Below, piece by piece: positions 18,994 through 28,774 of a DNA stretch of 64,000 nt. Positions within the stretch are counted from its first letter, which is position 1, and each line of letters opens with the position of its first letter. The notes below the pieces were generated by a model. It did not search any database, was not told the DNA's origin, and saw only the letters and a program-made list of their open reading frames with translations. Source of the DNA: an uncultured Lachnospiraceae bacterium (lineage in GTDB: Bacteria > Bacillota_A > Clostridia > Lachnospirales > Lachnospiraceae); assembly GCA_905207905.1 (NCBI GenBank), contig CAJLNC010000003.1, positions 7,374 through 71,373 of the forward strand, given 5' to 3'. A program made the position numbers and the translations under genes.

Positions 18994-19731
18994 TTATACC
19001 TGAATATCTATGATCTTTCTCCCCCAAAAATAGGCGGTCAGATACACAATAAAACAAATGCTCATGATAACGATTCCTACCCAATTTCCATACATTGCAT
19101 CTAAAAATCCTGGTGATGTCAGTTTGACATAGCCCAAAATAAGCAAGGGGATCACACTCATCATATTCTGTTCCATCACCTTTCCCGATAAACTGGTGGC
19201 AATCTCCTGCCTGGTTTCCTGCTTTTGCTGAATTTCTGAAACAGTATTCCTGATAATTGCCAGCAAATCTCCTCCTGTACGCTTTGCCGTATAAAATACC
19301 TCTGCAAAATTCTGAATATCCTCCACATGACTGCGCTTTCCCAGCTCCATAAGAAGGGCTTCCACTGTTCTATTTAAACCAATCTGGCCTACAAGATAGC
19401 GAAATTCTTTTAAAATAAAGGCGTCCTGCTCATAGATCTTTTCCAGCTCCTTCACTGCCTCCCGAAAGGCGTTCTCCACAGCATATCCCGCCTGAAGCGA
19501 AGTACTTACCAGCTGCATTCCCGTTAGAAATTCTGCCGCCATTTGTTCTGCCCGCTGCTTTTGAAGCTGCTTTTTCCTGGTCTGCAGATATCCCCAAAAT
19601 CCAGGAAGAAAAAGGATAAAAAATATCCAGGAATGAAAAAACAGATAGCTGACAACTCCATCTAAAAATAAATAACTGACCATATACTTTCCATACTCTT
19701 TTTTTGATAAATGATATGTCCCATAATCCAC
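18994..19731 (-). CDS. tadB: TadB-like inner membrane platform protein
   Basis: A 245-aa T2SS-F family protein. Two membrane helices near the N terminus, the cytoplasmic domain with MAAEFLTGMQLVSTSLQAGYAVENAF and RTGGDLLAIIRNT, and two C-terminal helices are all present. AGGAGG seven bases before the GTG at 19731 fixes the start; an ATG 17 codons earlier has no ribosome site. It works with TadC and the TadA ATPase to drive pilin in and out of the membrane. Confidence 0.88.
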   Translation of the reverse strand: MDYGTYHLSKKEYGKYMVSYLFLDGVVSYLFFHSWIFFILFLPGFWGYLQTRKKQLQKQRAEQMAAEFLTGMQLVSTSLQAGYAVENAFREAVKELEKIYEQDAFILKEFRYLVGQIGLNRTVEALLMELGKRSHVEDIQNFAEVFYTAKRTGGDLLAIIRNTVSEIQQKQETRQEIATSLSGKVMEQNMMSVIPLLILGYVKLTSPGFLDAMYGNWVGIVIMSICFIVYLTAYFWGRKIIDIQV

Positions 19732-19884
19732 CCGGTCTCCTCCTGCTTTTTCCTGACGACTCCAATTCTGGCCGCCATGCATAAAAACAACATCTCAGAT
19801 TCTGATATTTGTTTACCTTTCTGTGTCCTTCTTTGGCAGCTCACATCCAGGGATGCTCCCTGAATGTAACTACCGTTTTCCTAT

Positions 19885-21108
19885 TTATATACCTATCCCG
19901 GCCCGCTGCAGCTTCTGCCTGTTTTTCAAACTGCCTACCTGAACCAAACCGCCCAGTACCCGGCCTTCCTCATCCTCGCCCTGTTCCTGAAACTCAAAGA
20001 GGGAAGAAGTTCTGATCTCGCCGGTTTCATAGTCATAACCGGTAATCTCCAATATCTCCAATACCTTTCTGCTCTTATCCCTCATGCGCCCTAAATGTAC
20101 CATCAGATCAATTCCAGAAGCAATCTGTCTGCGGATTGCCTGAATAGGAATCTCCAATCCCATCAATACCATAGTTTCCAGCCTGGCAAGCATATCTTTC
20201 GGACTGTTCCCATGACCAGTGCTTAAAGACCCGTCATGTCCGGTATTCAAAGACTGCAGCATATCGATCGTCTCGTCTCCCCGGACTTCACCCACAATAA
20301 TCCGATCCGGCCGCATCCGCAGACTTGCTTTGATCAGATCACGAATCGTTACCTGATTATCCCCTTCCTCATTGGCTCTCCTTGCCTCCAGGCGCACCAG
20401 GTTCTGAGCATTTTGAATTTGCAGCTCCGCATTATCTTCAATCGTAATGATTCGCTCATCTTTTGGTATATAATTGGACAACGCATTTAAAAATGTCGTT
20501 TTCCCTGAGCCTGTACCGCCGCTGATAAAAATGTTATACCCTGCCTGCACCAGTTTTTCCAGAAATTCCGCCGCCTCCTTGGAAACTGCCTTCCATTCAA
20601 TAAGCTGTTCCATAGAGATGGGATGATCCGGGAAACGGCGGATCGTGATTATGGGTCCGTTTAGCGCCACTGGTGCCATCACCACATTCACCCGCGCGCC
20701 GTTCTCCAGTCTGGCATCTACAATGGAAACCGCTTCATTGGCTACCCGATTGCATTTCGCCACAATCTGTTGCACAATATCCTCCAGTTTTTCTCTTGAT
20801 TCAAAGTTCTTTTTCCATCGAACAATCCTGCCCTTCTGCTCAATAAAAATTCCTTCTGTCCCATTCACCATAATTTCTGTAATATTCGAATCATCTACCA
20901 GTTCCTGCAGGATATCCAGACGCCGAACAGAATTGAATAATTCCATTCGCAGCTCATTTCTTCTGGAAAGCCGTACATAGCCCCCTTCTCCAGTATCCAT
21001 CAGTAATTCATCAATCGCCTGATAAATCTCCTCATCGCTCATCTCCCGATATCGCTCCAGCTTCTCCATAAGCTTTTTATGCAGCTCCTCATATTTTCTG
21101 TCTGCCAC
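19885..21108 (-). CDS. tadA: TadA/CpaF-family secretion ATPase
   Basis: A 407-aa hexameric ATPase powering pilus assembly. Walker A is GGTGSGKTT at residues 197-205. [11 protein letters not shown] (Asp box), [15 protein letters not shown] (Walker B region) and [15 protein letters not shown] (His box) follow in the correct order. The N-terminal domain is typical CpaF. GTG start with AGGAGG seven bases upstream. A 153-bp gap separates it from tadB. Confidence 0.95.
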   Translation of the reverse strand: MADRKYEELHKKLMEKLERYREMSDEEIYQAIDELLMDTGEGGYVRLSRRNELRMELFNSVRRLDILQELVDDSNITEIMVNGTEGIFIEQKGRIVRWKKNFESREKLEDIVQQIVAKCNRVANEAVSIVDARLENGARVNVVMAPVALNGPIITIRRFPDHPISMEQLIEWKAVSKEAAEFLEKLVQAGYNIFISGGTGSGKTTFLNALSNYIPKDERIITIEDNAELQIQNAQNLVRLEARRANEEGDNQVTIRDLIKASLRMRPDRIIVGEVRGDETIDMLQSLNTGHDGSLSTGHGNSPKDMLARLETMVLMGLEIPIQAIRRQIASGIDLMVHLGRMRDKSRKVLEILEITGYDYETGEIRTSSLFEFQEQGEDEEGRVLGGLVQVGSLKNRQKLQRAGIGI

Positions 21109-21118
21109 AAAACTCCTC

Positions 21119-22153
21119 CTATAACAGCGAATCCACCCGGTTATCCTCCTCTGCCAGCAATCTCCGAATGTAATCCCCGAGTCTTCCTTTCACCAACCGT
21201 TCAATAAGCTCCTGCCCAGCTCCATGCCCTTTCCATTCCGGTAAATGAAGTTTTCTGATCTTTTCCTGAAGCTCCGAAAGTTCCAAAGCCCTCAGGCTTT
21301 TCTCAAACTGCAGAATTTTCGCCCTGGAAATGGGATCTTCCAACACCGGCATATATACTTCTTTACACTGATTTAAAATTTGATAACACTCTTCAATCTG
21401 ATTTCCCAAATCCAAAATCAGCACATCGTACTCTCCACAGGCTCCCAGTTCCCGTATAAATTGAAGCCATTCCTCCAGGTGTACTTCCCGCAGATCGCAG
21501 GGGGAAAAAGCCGGAGGAATATAATCCAATTTTCCTATGGTCTGTATCATCCCGTTTATCTTAAAAATCAAATTTCCTTCTTTTTGCCTTGCAAAATAAA
21601 TTAAATCAGAGATATCTGAATGATACTTTTGAGCAAACAGCTCCTCAAAACCGCTGTATTCCTCTAAATTCAAATACAGAACTTTCTGTTTCTCTCCTAA
21701 AATCTCCCCCATTGTCAGTGCAAAGCTGGTCTTGCCCACACGATTCAGAGGAGAATATACCCCTACCAGTTTCATTCGCCCGTCTCCATCAGAAAACATG
21801 GCGCCCGGAAGAAGCGGCCCGGATTCTGCATAATAATTCATCACCTCTGCAATCAAACTGTCCGATGCCTGATATTTGTACACATGTGGACGATCCTTTA
21901 TGCGATCCAGCGACTCTCCATCGGATAAAATAATGACCCGGTCAATCTCCAGCTTTTTGACTTCATCACACATGACATCCGTAGAAATCAACAGCAGTTC
22001 AATGGGATTTTTCCCTGCAAAATCTGCCAGACTCTCCAAATTTGTAAATGCATGAACTTCAAACGGAGTACACTTTCTTTCGTTTAAATACTCTGTAAGA
22101 TTCCTGGCATAATTTTCCTCCAAATCGCAAATAGCAAATATTCTTTTTTTCAA
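21119..22153 (-). CDS. TadZ/CpaE-like localisation protein
   Basis: A 344-aa protein with an atypical receiver-like N-terminal domain (residues 1-115) and a MinD/ParA-like domain. Its P loop, VYSPLNRVGKTSFAL, keeps GKT/S but lacks the signature lysine of deviant Walker A proteins, as in several TadZ proteins. VLILDLGNQ gives the Walker B-like strand. The start is TTG, three bases after the peptidase stop, with only a distant GGGGGT upstream. TadZ proteins place the Tad machine in the cell. Confidence 0.82.
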   Translation of the reverse strand: MKKRIFAICDLEENYARNLTEYLNERKCTPFEVHAFTNLESLADFAGKNPIELLLISTDVMCDEVKKLEIDRVIILSDGESLDRIKDRPHVYKYQASDSLIAEVMNYYAESGPLLPGAMFSDGDGRMKLVGVYSPLNRVGKTSFALTMGEILGEKQKVLYLNLEEYSGFEELFAQKYHSDISDLIYFARQKEGNLIFKINGMIQTIGKLDYIPPAFSPCDLREVHLEEWLQFIRELGACGEYDVLILDLGNQIEECYQILNQCKEVYMPVLEDPISRAKILQFEKSLRALELSELQEKIRKLHLPEWKGHGAGQELIERLVKGRLGDYIRRLLAEEDNRVDSLL

Positions 22154-22155
22154 TT

Positions 22156-22698
22156 TTAATTAATACCCCCATTCATCCTTACTACATACACCAGAACGGA
22201 CAAAAAGACAGGTATCGAAAAATAAAGATGACTGTCCTCATCCTCCGGTTTCCTATAAGGTTCCCACTGCCTTGTCTCTAAATATTGGAACAAATAACGT
22301 TTGAAATAACAGAGACGTGAAAAAAAATTCCGTCTTTTTAGAAATAGGATGGAGGAAATAACTCCTCCTATAAGAAATGTATCAAGAATACTGTAAAACC
22401 CGCCTGTCGGCCCAAGAAAGCCGCCAATCATGCAAAGCAGTTTAATATCTCCTGCCCCTATCATTCGGAAATAGTAGAGAATCCAAAGAAGTACGATCGG
22501 CAGCATTGCTCCAGATAGAAAAAATAACAATCCCATCCATCTGAAACACCATAGCTGATAGGTCACTCCCAAAAAGAGCCCCGTAATGATCACTTCATTG
22601 GGGATACGTTTTTGGGTAATGTCCCATAACACCGCAGCTCCGATAAAATGCAGAAGGAAAAACAATGCAACGTTTCCTTCGTAAATATCCGGATGCAT
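22156..22698 (-). CDS. Type IV prepilin peptidase (TadV/CpaA-like), second of two
   Basis: A 180-aa polytopic A24-family peptidase. Catalytic aspartates are in LWDITQKRIPNEVI and GAGDIKLLCMIGG. It lacks the N-terminal methylase domain of full PilD. A hydrophilic region after residue 120 and a last C-terminal helix make it larger than the paralogue at 14381. AGGGAGG lies five bases before the ATG. It is the first gene of the tad operon. Confidence 0.9.
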   Translation of the reverse strand: MHPDIYEGNVALFFLLHFIGAAVLWDITQKRIPNEVIITGLFLGVTYQLWCFRWMGLLFFLSGAMLPIVLLWILYYFRMIGAGDIKLLCMIGGFLGPTGGFYSILDTFLIGGVISSILFLKRRNFFSRLCYFKRYLFQYLETRQWEPYRKPEDEDSHLYFSIPVFLSVLVYVVRMNGGIN

Positions 22699-22735
22699 AT
22701 ACACCTCCCTATCACTCTATTTATCACTTTTTGTA

Positions 22736-22764
22736 AGCATAACATACCTTAAATGTTTTTTCAA
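22736..22764 (-). promoter_or_regulatory. Promoter of the tad operon
   Basis: On the minus strand TTGAAA (22764-22759), a 17-base spacer and TATGCT (22741-22736) preceded by TG at the extended -10 position. The first gene starts 38 bases downstream. No operator is evident. Confidence 0.6.
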
Positions 22765-23142
22765 GTGCATTTTATATTAGATATATTTTTACTTTTTGCC
22801 AATGATAATTATACTCTAAGTATATTTTTCTTGCTGCCGGAGCCGCTGACGAACCTTTGCCCTGCGCTGCCGCTTCCTTTAAAAAATCTATATCATAAGA
22901 AATCCATATCATCCTCCAAATGCACAAAGCAGAGCCTGTTTTCTACATCTATTTAGTGACTTTATTTTATCATAGTGTTAAATTATTTGCAATAGTTTTA
23001 TTCTTTTAGCAACAACTTGTTTCTCTATTCTAAATTTGTCAGCCATCTGTTGCCCTGTATCATTCTTGCATTAGCCGCTTTTGAAATACATACAAAAGAA
23101 TTTCTCAGGAAGATTAGGGTGTCAAAAATCCTAATCCATAAA

Positions 23143-23186
23143 AAATATCCCCTCCCATTGCTCTGCGCCTTTGGGAAGGGATATTT
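23143..23186 (-). terminator. Terminator after the phosphatase/yibE-like unit
   Basis: Arms of 18 bases (23143-23160 and 23169-23186) pair with two mismatches around an 8-base loop. On the minus strand the stem is followed by TTTTTTA, as expected for intrinsic termination of the gene ending at 23279. Confidence 0.75.
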
Positions 23187-23278
23187 CCAATGCTATTCTA
23201 TTTTTCCACAAACCGGTTGGCCCTATTGTCCATAGTGATCCTGAACCAATCAAGGCTTAAGGTCTAACCAAAAACTGT

Positions 23279-24421
23279 TTACTTAGATCTATTCTTTTTC
23301 GTCAGAAGAATTCCTGCCACCAGAGCAGTAAAGGGGGCCACTGTTACCAGGCCGAAGCTTCCCACCACTGTATCCAAAATCTCCGAGGCCACATATTTAT
23401 AATTTAAAATATGGTCAATGGGGGTACCTTGAGCCATGTACACCATCAAAGAGGTGACATAGCCTCCGGAATAGGCTAACAGCAAGGTAGTCGTCATGGT
23501 TCCCATGGCTGCCCGGCCCACATTCATCCCGGAAGCAGCCGCTTCCCTCCAGCCGATTTCCGGCTTTTTCTCAACCACCTCGTTCACTGCAGAGGTGATA
23601 TCCACAGATAAATCCATCATGGCTCCTGAAGCTTCGATGAAAATACTGCTCATAAAAATAGAGGTAAGATTCAGATTCTGGTATCCGCTGTAGATCAAAG
23701 ACTCCGAATCCGGCATGATAGCCCCGTGGATTCGAAACAAATCAGTAAACACAATTCCCAAAATACAGGTGGTAACAATCCCCAGAAGAGAACCCAGAGA
23801 GGCGGTAATGGTGCGCCTGTCAAAACCGTACACAAAAAAGATGATCACCAGAGTAAGAAATATGGTAATAAATATTCCTGTCCATACAGGAGAATAGCCG
23901 TTTAAATACGCCGGAATCAGAATCTTCCAGATGGACAGAACCGTGATCACAAAAGAAAAGATGGCAAGAAATCCCGTTTTTCCGGCCACTGCCACCAAAA
24001 GAACAGCAAACGCCAGAAACAGGAGCGCTTCCTTATCCAAACGGTAATGATCCGACATCACGCAGGAGGTAATCTCATCTCCATTTAAACTGATGCGAAC
24101 AAACGCCCGGTCTCCCACCTGATAGATCTTGTCCTTCTCCAGAGAACCGCTTAAGAAATTAACCCCTTCGATCTCCTGTCCCTTAAATTCCCCATCTTCT
24201 ATCAAGATTCTGCACACCTGCTCTCCGGACTGAATCAGACCGGAAGAGATCACTGCAGAATTGTCCGCCTCTGTCACACGGCCCACTGCCCGCACAGAAC
24301 CCTGATAAATCAAAGCATCCTCATAGCCCGTGGGAAGAGCTATGAGGATGGCGGTCAGTATGAGACCAAAGATGGTGATCAGGAGCGGGGAGTTTTTCTT
24401 TTGAAAAAATCCGCCCTTCAT
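23279..24421 (-). CDS. YibE/F-like multipass membrane protein
   Basis: A 380-aa protein with one N-terminal helix, a beta-rich extracellular domain (residues 40-125) and seven or so helices from residue 130 on. The conserved block EASGAMMDLSVDITSAVNE and the later GRAAMGTMTTTLLLAYSGG are typical of the YibE/F family, whose function is unknown; transport is assumed. AGGAGT nine bases before its ATG overlaps the end of the alkaline phosphatase gene two bases away, so the two are cotranscribed. Confidence 0.82.
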   Translation of the reverse strand: MKGGFFQKKNSPLLITIFGLILTAILIALPTGYEDALIYQGSVRAVGRVTEADNSAVISSGLIQSGEQVCRILIEDGEFKGQEIEGVNFLSGSLEKDKIYQVGDRAFVRISLNGDEITSCVMSDHYRLDKEALLFLAFAVLLVAVAGKTGFLAIFSFVITVLSIWKILIPAYLNGYSPVWTGIFITIFLTLVIIFFVYGFDRRTITASLGSLLGIVTTCILGIVFTDLFRIHGAIMPDSESLIYSGYQNLNLTSIFMSSIFIEASGAMMDLSVDITSAVNEVVEKKPEIGWREAAASGMNVGRAAMGTMTTTLLLAYSGGYVTSLMVYMAQGTPIDHILNYKYVASEILDTVVGSFGLVTVAPFTALVAGILLTKKNRSK

Positions 24422-24423
24422 CC

Positions 24424-25992
24424 TTATTCTACTCCTGTCAGTTCTGCCATCTTGTCAAAAATTTCTGTGTTGTCGTAGTAACCCTCAAATTTTTCCTGTC
24501 CGGCTCCCTGCACTAAAACCTCCACCGGCAGACCGGTATGTGCGTAGGAACCAAAGTTGATGCCGCTCTTATTATTCAAAATATGGGTAATGGTCACTGT
24601 GAGCGGTTCGTAGCTTCCGTACAGAACATACTCTTCCTGTCCAAACGCTTCTTCCTCTCCAGTTCTTGCCATGGTGGTCTCATAAGCTGCCTTCAGCTTA
24701 TCGTACTCATACTGAGTCATCACCAGGGCCCCATCCTGCTCAGACTCCGGATGTTCATTGGCATTGTCCTTCTGATTGGAAGCCTCCTCCCCGGAAACCG
24801 GCGCCTGAAGTCCGAACAGCTCCGTCACATCCTGCATAACGGTATCAAAGTCTGTTTTGTTCTCCTTGTAGCCTGCCACATAGTCAGAGTCAAACTTTGC
24901 ATAGGAGATCTTCTGATTATTCACATTGGTAAGAAACAGGTCATAATCTGTTCCGGCATAACCGATGGTCAGTCCTCCTGTCTCATGGTCTCCGGTAACA
25001 ATGATCAGCGTCTCATCCGGATGCTCATTGTAAAACTCCACTGCCTCTGCCACTGCGTTGTCCAGAGCGATGGTGTCTGCCAGAGTGGAAGCGGCATCGT
25101 TGGCATGACATGCCCAGTCGATCTTTCCTCCCTCAACCATCATAAAAAAGCCATTGTCATTGTTCAGCATCTCGATGCCTTTGGATACATAGTCAGCCAA
25201 AGCCCACTCACCCTCTGCCCGGTCCAGCTCATAGGACATGGCGTCCGAGTCCGCCAGATGCTCGTCGATCACAATCACCTTGCCGTCCTCTGCTGTGAGG
25301 GCCTCTGCCTCTGACTGGGTCTTCACTACCTTGTAGCCAGCTTCCACTGCAGCATCATACAGATCCGGCTGATCTTCCTCCTTGCCTGTGGGACTTAACA
25401 GCCCTCCTCCTGCAAAATAATCAAATCCGCTCTGAATCAGCTCTTCGCCAATCTCATAGTAACTGCTTCTGGATGCCTGATGGGCATAGAAAGCTGCGGG
25501 AGTGGCATGGTTTAAATTTACGCTGGAAATAATTCCGATTTTATAATCCTTCTGAGCCTTCAGCTTTTCCGCTATCGTCTCATATTCCTGTGTAAAGTCT
25601 TCGCTCACATTAATACTTCCGCTCCAGGTCTTGTTGCCTGTGGCAATGGAGGTCGCTGTAGACGCGGAATCCGGAGCGAAGGAAGTGCTGTCATACGTCT
25701 GAGCAGATCCTGCAACAGGAAAATTCATCATTGTCAGGTTATTCTGACTTTTTAATACCGCTTTCTCCTCTCCCTCTGCAGTGACTGTCACAGGATTTTC
25801 CTCATTGGCGTTGGCACTGACAAAATAGTTGGTCAACTGTATCTGAGGATAGCTCATTCCGTCACCGATAAAGAGAAATACATATTTCGGTGCAGCAGCC
25901 GTCTCTGTTTCTTCTGCATAAGCGCCGGCTGTCATAAAAGACATAGCGGTGGCGGCGGCCAGCAGTGTTGCGGTCAATTTTTTTGCTTTCAT
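24424..25992 (-). CDS. Secreted PhoA-type alkaline phosphatase
   Basis: A 522-aa phosphomonoesterase. A signal peptide with AYA-EE at the likely cut (after about residue 26) and no lipobox cysteine. The catalytic serine lies in APDSASTATSIATG. Metal ligands are in FLFIGDGMS, EGGKIDWACHANDA and VTGDHETGGLT, and a late His in SYAHTGLPVEV. An acidic insertion with SEQDG lies near residue 400. GGAGG precedes the ATG. Pairing with a YibE-like membrane protein suggests phosphate or organophosphate use, but no Pho box was recognised. Confidence 0.92.
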   Translation of the reverse strand: MKAKKLTATLLAAATAMSFMTAGAYAEETETAAAPKYVFLFIGDGMSYPQIQLTNYFVSANANEENPVTVTAEGEEKAVLKSQNNLTMMNFPVAGSAQTYDSTSFAPDSASTATSIATGNKTWSGSINVSEDFTQEYETIAEKLKAQKDYKIGIISSVNLNHATPAAFYAHQASRSSYYEIGEELIQSGFDYFAGGGLLSPTGKEEDQPDLYDAAVEAGYKVVKTQSEAEALTAEDGKVIVIDEHLADSDAMSYELDRAEGEWALADYVSKGIEMLNNDNGFFMMVEGGKIDWACHANDAASTLADTIALDNAVAEAVEFYNEHPDETLIIVTGDHETGGLTIGYAGTDYDLFLTNVNNQKISYAKFDSDYVAGYKENKTDFDTVMQDVTELFGLQAPVSGEEASNQKDNANEHPESEQDGALVMTQYEYDKLKAAYETTMARTGEEEAFGQEEYVLYGSYEPLTVTITHILNNKSGINFGSYAHTGLPVEVLVQGAGQEKFEGYYDNTEIFDKMAELTGVE

Positions 25993-26355
25993 ACTTTTCC
26001 TCCAAATTTTTCCTGCAGCTTCCTCTCTTCAACGTTTCTTATGTGAAACACAAAAAGCTGCTCCCATATTTTCCGGGGATAAGCCAGGCTTATTTTTCTG
26101 TAACAGTTCAATCATGCACGAAGTCACAAAAATTTAAGTTCAAACTGGTTTGAAAACGAAGATTTTTGTGTACTTTGTATATGGCGTTCTGCCATAAGCG
26201 AGAATTTTAGCTGTGAAACAGCCAATTCAAGCTATTATGGCTGAACTGCTGCATTTTTCCTGCCCCTGTCCTATCCACATCCTTATTCTAGGAAAGGTTT
26301 GTAAAAAGCAAAATCTTTAAAAAGTAAAATGACCGTAAAAAGTTTGTGAGACTGC
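25993..26355. other. Gene-free stretch with nested palindromes
   Basis: Between the MFS gene and the phosphatase. It has a 15-base palindrome ATAAGCCAGGCTTAT at 26079-26093 and, at about 26124-26170, an AT-rich nested hairpin: CACAAAAAT paired with ATTTTTGTG outside TTCAAAC-TG-GTTTGAA (26139-26154). The nested hairpin could end MFS transcription or be an operator for the phosphatase. No credible gene. Confidence 0.5.
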
Positions 26356-27555
26356 TCACCTGCTGTTTCCACGCTGATACAGATCCACACCGCCTCTTAT
26401 TCTGCATCCTATTAAAAGCAGCGCCGGGAAAACGGCCGCCGCCAGGATTCCCATCTTCAGATTGTCCTGGAACCAGGAGGAAACGGTTCCTACCAGGAAG
26501 GGGCCGAAACCGCAGCCCATATCTCCGGCCAGCGCAAACATGGCGAACATAGCGGTCCCCCCGTTTCGGATCACCACAGACCCAATGCTGAAGATACCGG
26601 GCCACAGGATGCCGATGGACAGACCACACAGCCCGCAGCCCATAAGACCCAGGGCCGGCCATGGGGACAAAGAGATCATCAGATAGGAAATCAGACAGAG
26701 AATACCGCTGACAAAAATAAATTTTTCCAGTCGGATCTTATCTCCGTATTTTCCGTAAAAAAACCGGGAAAGCCCCATAAATACGGCGAAGGACATAGGC
26801 CCTGCCAGATCTCCCACCGTCTTGCTCACACCCAGGCTTCGCTCTGCAAAGGTGGAGGCCCACTGGCTCACAGACTGTTCGCAGGATCCGGCACAGAACA
26901 TCAGCAGCATCAGGATCCAGAAGGTTTTGCTGGAAAACAGCTGTTTTACGGACATTCCCGTCTCCCCATCTTCCACCAGAGAATAGATGGGAATCTTCAT
27001 GAAAGCCACTCCATTGCAGAAGGGGATCAATGACCAGAGCAGCAGCAGCAGTTTCCAGTGCGCAATCCCTACTGTAACAAAAAACAGAGTAGACAGAAGC
27101 ACTACCCCTATGTATCCCCAGCAGTAAAAGGAATGAAGAAGGCTCATCATTTTTTCCTTGTTCTTGGTAGGGCAGGCTTCCACCATGGGACTGATCAGCA
27201 CCTCCAAAAGCCCTCCTCCCACAGCGTACACCAAAACGGAGATCATGATTCCCAAAAAGGGATTCTCAAATCGTTCCGGCAGGATGGTCAGCAGCACCAG
27301 TCCAGCCCCTGCCAGAACATGAGCCGCCACACCGCAGACCCGGTAGCCCACTCGGTCAATGAAAAATGCTGACAAAAAATCCACGGACAGCTGAATGCAG
27401 AAATTAATCATAATCAGTGCTGAAATCTGCTCCAGCGGAATCCCATACTGCGTACTAAAAGTTAAAAACAGCAGGGGCACAAATGTATTGATCACCGCCT
27501 GCACCACATATCCGGTAAAGCAGGCATAGATCGTTCCTCTGTATTCTCTTTCCAT
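26356..27555 (-). CDS. MFS transporter, sugar-type fold
   Basis: A 399-aa protein with twelve hydrophobic segments. The loop between helices 2 and 3 reads FFIDRVGYRVCG, the usual MFS D-R-x-G motif, and the equivalent between helices 8 and 9 is FFYGKYGDKIRLEKF. It resembles FucP/GlcP-like or NimT-like single permeases, but the substrate is not readable. The ribosome site is weak (AGGAACG). It lies 40 bases after the alcohol dehydrogenase gene and probably shares its transcript. Confidence 0.85.
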   Translation of the reverse strand: MEREYRGTIYACFTGYVVQAVINTFVPLLFLTFSTQYGIPLEQISALIMINFCIQLSVDFLSAFFIDRVGYRVCGVAAHVLAGAGLVLLTILPERFENPFLGIMISVLVYAVGGGLLEVLISPMVEACPTKNKEKMMSLLHSFYCWGYIGVVLLSTLFFVTVGIAHWKLLLLLWSLIPFCNGVAFMKIPIYSLVEDGETGMSVKQLFSSKTFWILMLLMFCAGSCEQSVSQWASTFAERSLGVSKTVGDLAGPMSFAVFMGLSRFFYGKYGDKIRLEKFIFVSGILCLISYLMISLSPWPALGLMGCGLCGLSIGILWPGIFSIGSVVIRNGGTAMFAMFALAGDMGCGFGPFLVGTVSSWFQDNLKMGILAAAVFPALLLIGCRIRGGVDLYQRGNSR

Positions 27556-27595
27556 TTCTATTTCGTTCCTATCCTTGATTAGTCTTATCTTTTTC

Positions 27596-28774
27596 TTACC
27601 TTGCCATCCGGTAAATTTCTTCCATATCCCGGCGATTCAGAATCTGGAAGCCGCCAATGGTACGGCCGTCATGATTGCTGCATTTTAAGGCCAGCTCTTT
27701 GATCTGATCCTCTGTCAGCTGGATTCCCATCTCATGAATAGAAGCTGGCATGCCAATCTCCCTAAAGAACTGTTCCGTCCGCTCAATTCCTTCCAGCGCC
27801 GTTTTCTTTGGATGGCTGCAGTCCATGGGAACTCCCATCACATTCACTGCATATTGGGCAAAGCGTTCCGGCTTCTGCATATAGACATATCTGGCCCAGC
27901 TTCCCCACACCGCGGCCAGCCCTGCTCCATGAGCCACATCAAAGGAAGCGCTCAGCTCATGCTCCAGCTGGTGGCTGGCCCAGTCTTCCACCATGCCGCA
28001 CCCCAAAAGTCCGTTGTGGGACAAACTTCCCGCCCACATCACCTGAGCCCTGGCCTCATAATTCTCCGGCTCCTTCACCAAAACTCTGGCGCAGTGCATC
28101 ACGGTTCTTAAAAGTCCCTCCGCCAGGCTGTCCGTCAGTTCCGTTCCCTCCTCTTTTGTAAAATACCGCTCCATGGTATGCATCAGAATATCCACGCAGC
28201 CGCTGGCTGTCTGATAGGCCGGAAGGGTATAGGTCAACTCCGGATTCATCACTGCAAATCTGCACCGGCTTAGATCATCATTGTACCCTCTCTTGATCCA
28301 GCCATCCTCGTTGGTAATCACGCTGGAACGGCTCATCTCACTGCCTGCTGCCGCGATCGTCAATACCGCTCCGATGGGCATACAGCCTTTGGCCTGCCGT
28401 TTATGAGCGTAAAAATCCCACACATCTCCTTCATTGGCCAGTCCGTATCCAATACATTTGGCAGAGTCAATGACACTGCCTCCTCCGACTGCCAGAAGGA
28501 AATCCACCTTCTCCTTTCTGCAAAGCTCAATCCCTTCCCTTGCAAGACTCAGTCTTGGATTGGGCTGTACGCCCCCCAGCTTTACATAAGAAATGCCTTC
28601 CCGCTCCAGAGACTGGCACACCCGGTCAATCAGGCCGGACTTCACTGCGCTGCCGCCGCCGAAATGTACCAGCACCCGGTTTCCTCCCTGCTCTTTTACC
28701 AGTTTTCCCGCTTCATTTTCTGTTCCCCGTCCAAAAACCACCTTTGTCGGCGCATAATACTCAAAATTTTTCAT
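27596..28774 (-). CDS. Iron-containing alcohol dehydrogenase (butanol dehydrogenase-like)
   Basis: A 392-aa group III dehydrogenase. The cofactor loop is LAVGGGSVIDSAKCIGYG near residues 94-111. Metal ligands are the Asp in SGCVDILMHTMERY, the His in that segment, and the two His of HQLEHELSASFDVAHGAGLA. N-terminal NFEYYAPTKVVFGRG matches BdhA/YqhD-type enzymes, which usually prefer NADPH and reduce aldehydes. AGGAGG precedes the ATG. Confidence 0.93.
   Translation of the reverse strand: MKNFEYYAPTKVVFGRGTENEAGKLVKEQGGNRVLVHFGGGSAVKSGLIDRVCQSLEREGISYVKLGGVQPNPRLSLAREGIELCRKEKVDFLLAVGGGSVIDSAKCIGYGLANEGDVWDFYAHKRQAKGCMPIGAVLTIAAAGSEMSRSSVITNEDGWIKRGYNDDLSRCRFAVMNPELTYTLPAYQTASGCVDILMHTMERYFTKEEGTELTDSLAEGLLRTVMHCARVLVKEPENYEARAQVMWAGSLSHNGLLGCGMVEDWASHQLEHELSASFDVAHGAGLAAVWGSWARYVYMQKPERFAQYAVNVMGVPMDCSHPKKTALEGIERTEQFFREIGMPASIHEMGIQLTEDQIKELALKCSNHDGRTIGGFQILNRRDMEEIYRMAR

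Larger units (their letters stand above)
22705..23278. other. 574-bp gene-free stretch between yibE-like and tad operons
   Basis: AT-rich DNA with the tad promoter on its left and the terminator of the yibE-like gene on its right. A further small hairpin, GATTAGG with CCTAATC, lies at 23112-23136. I see no credible coding frame. Confidence 0.6.
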
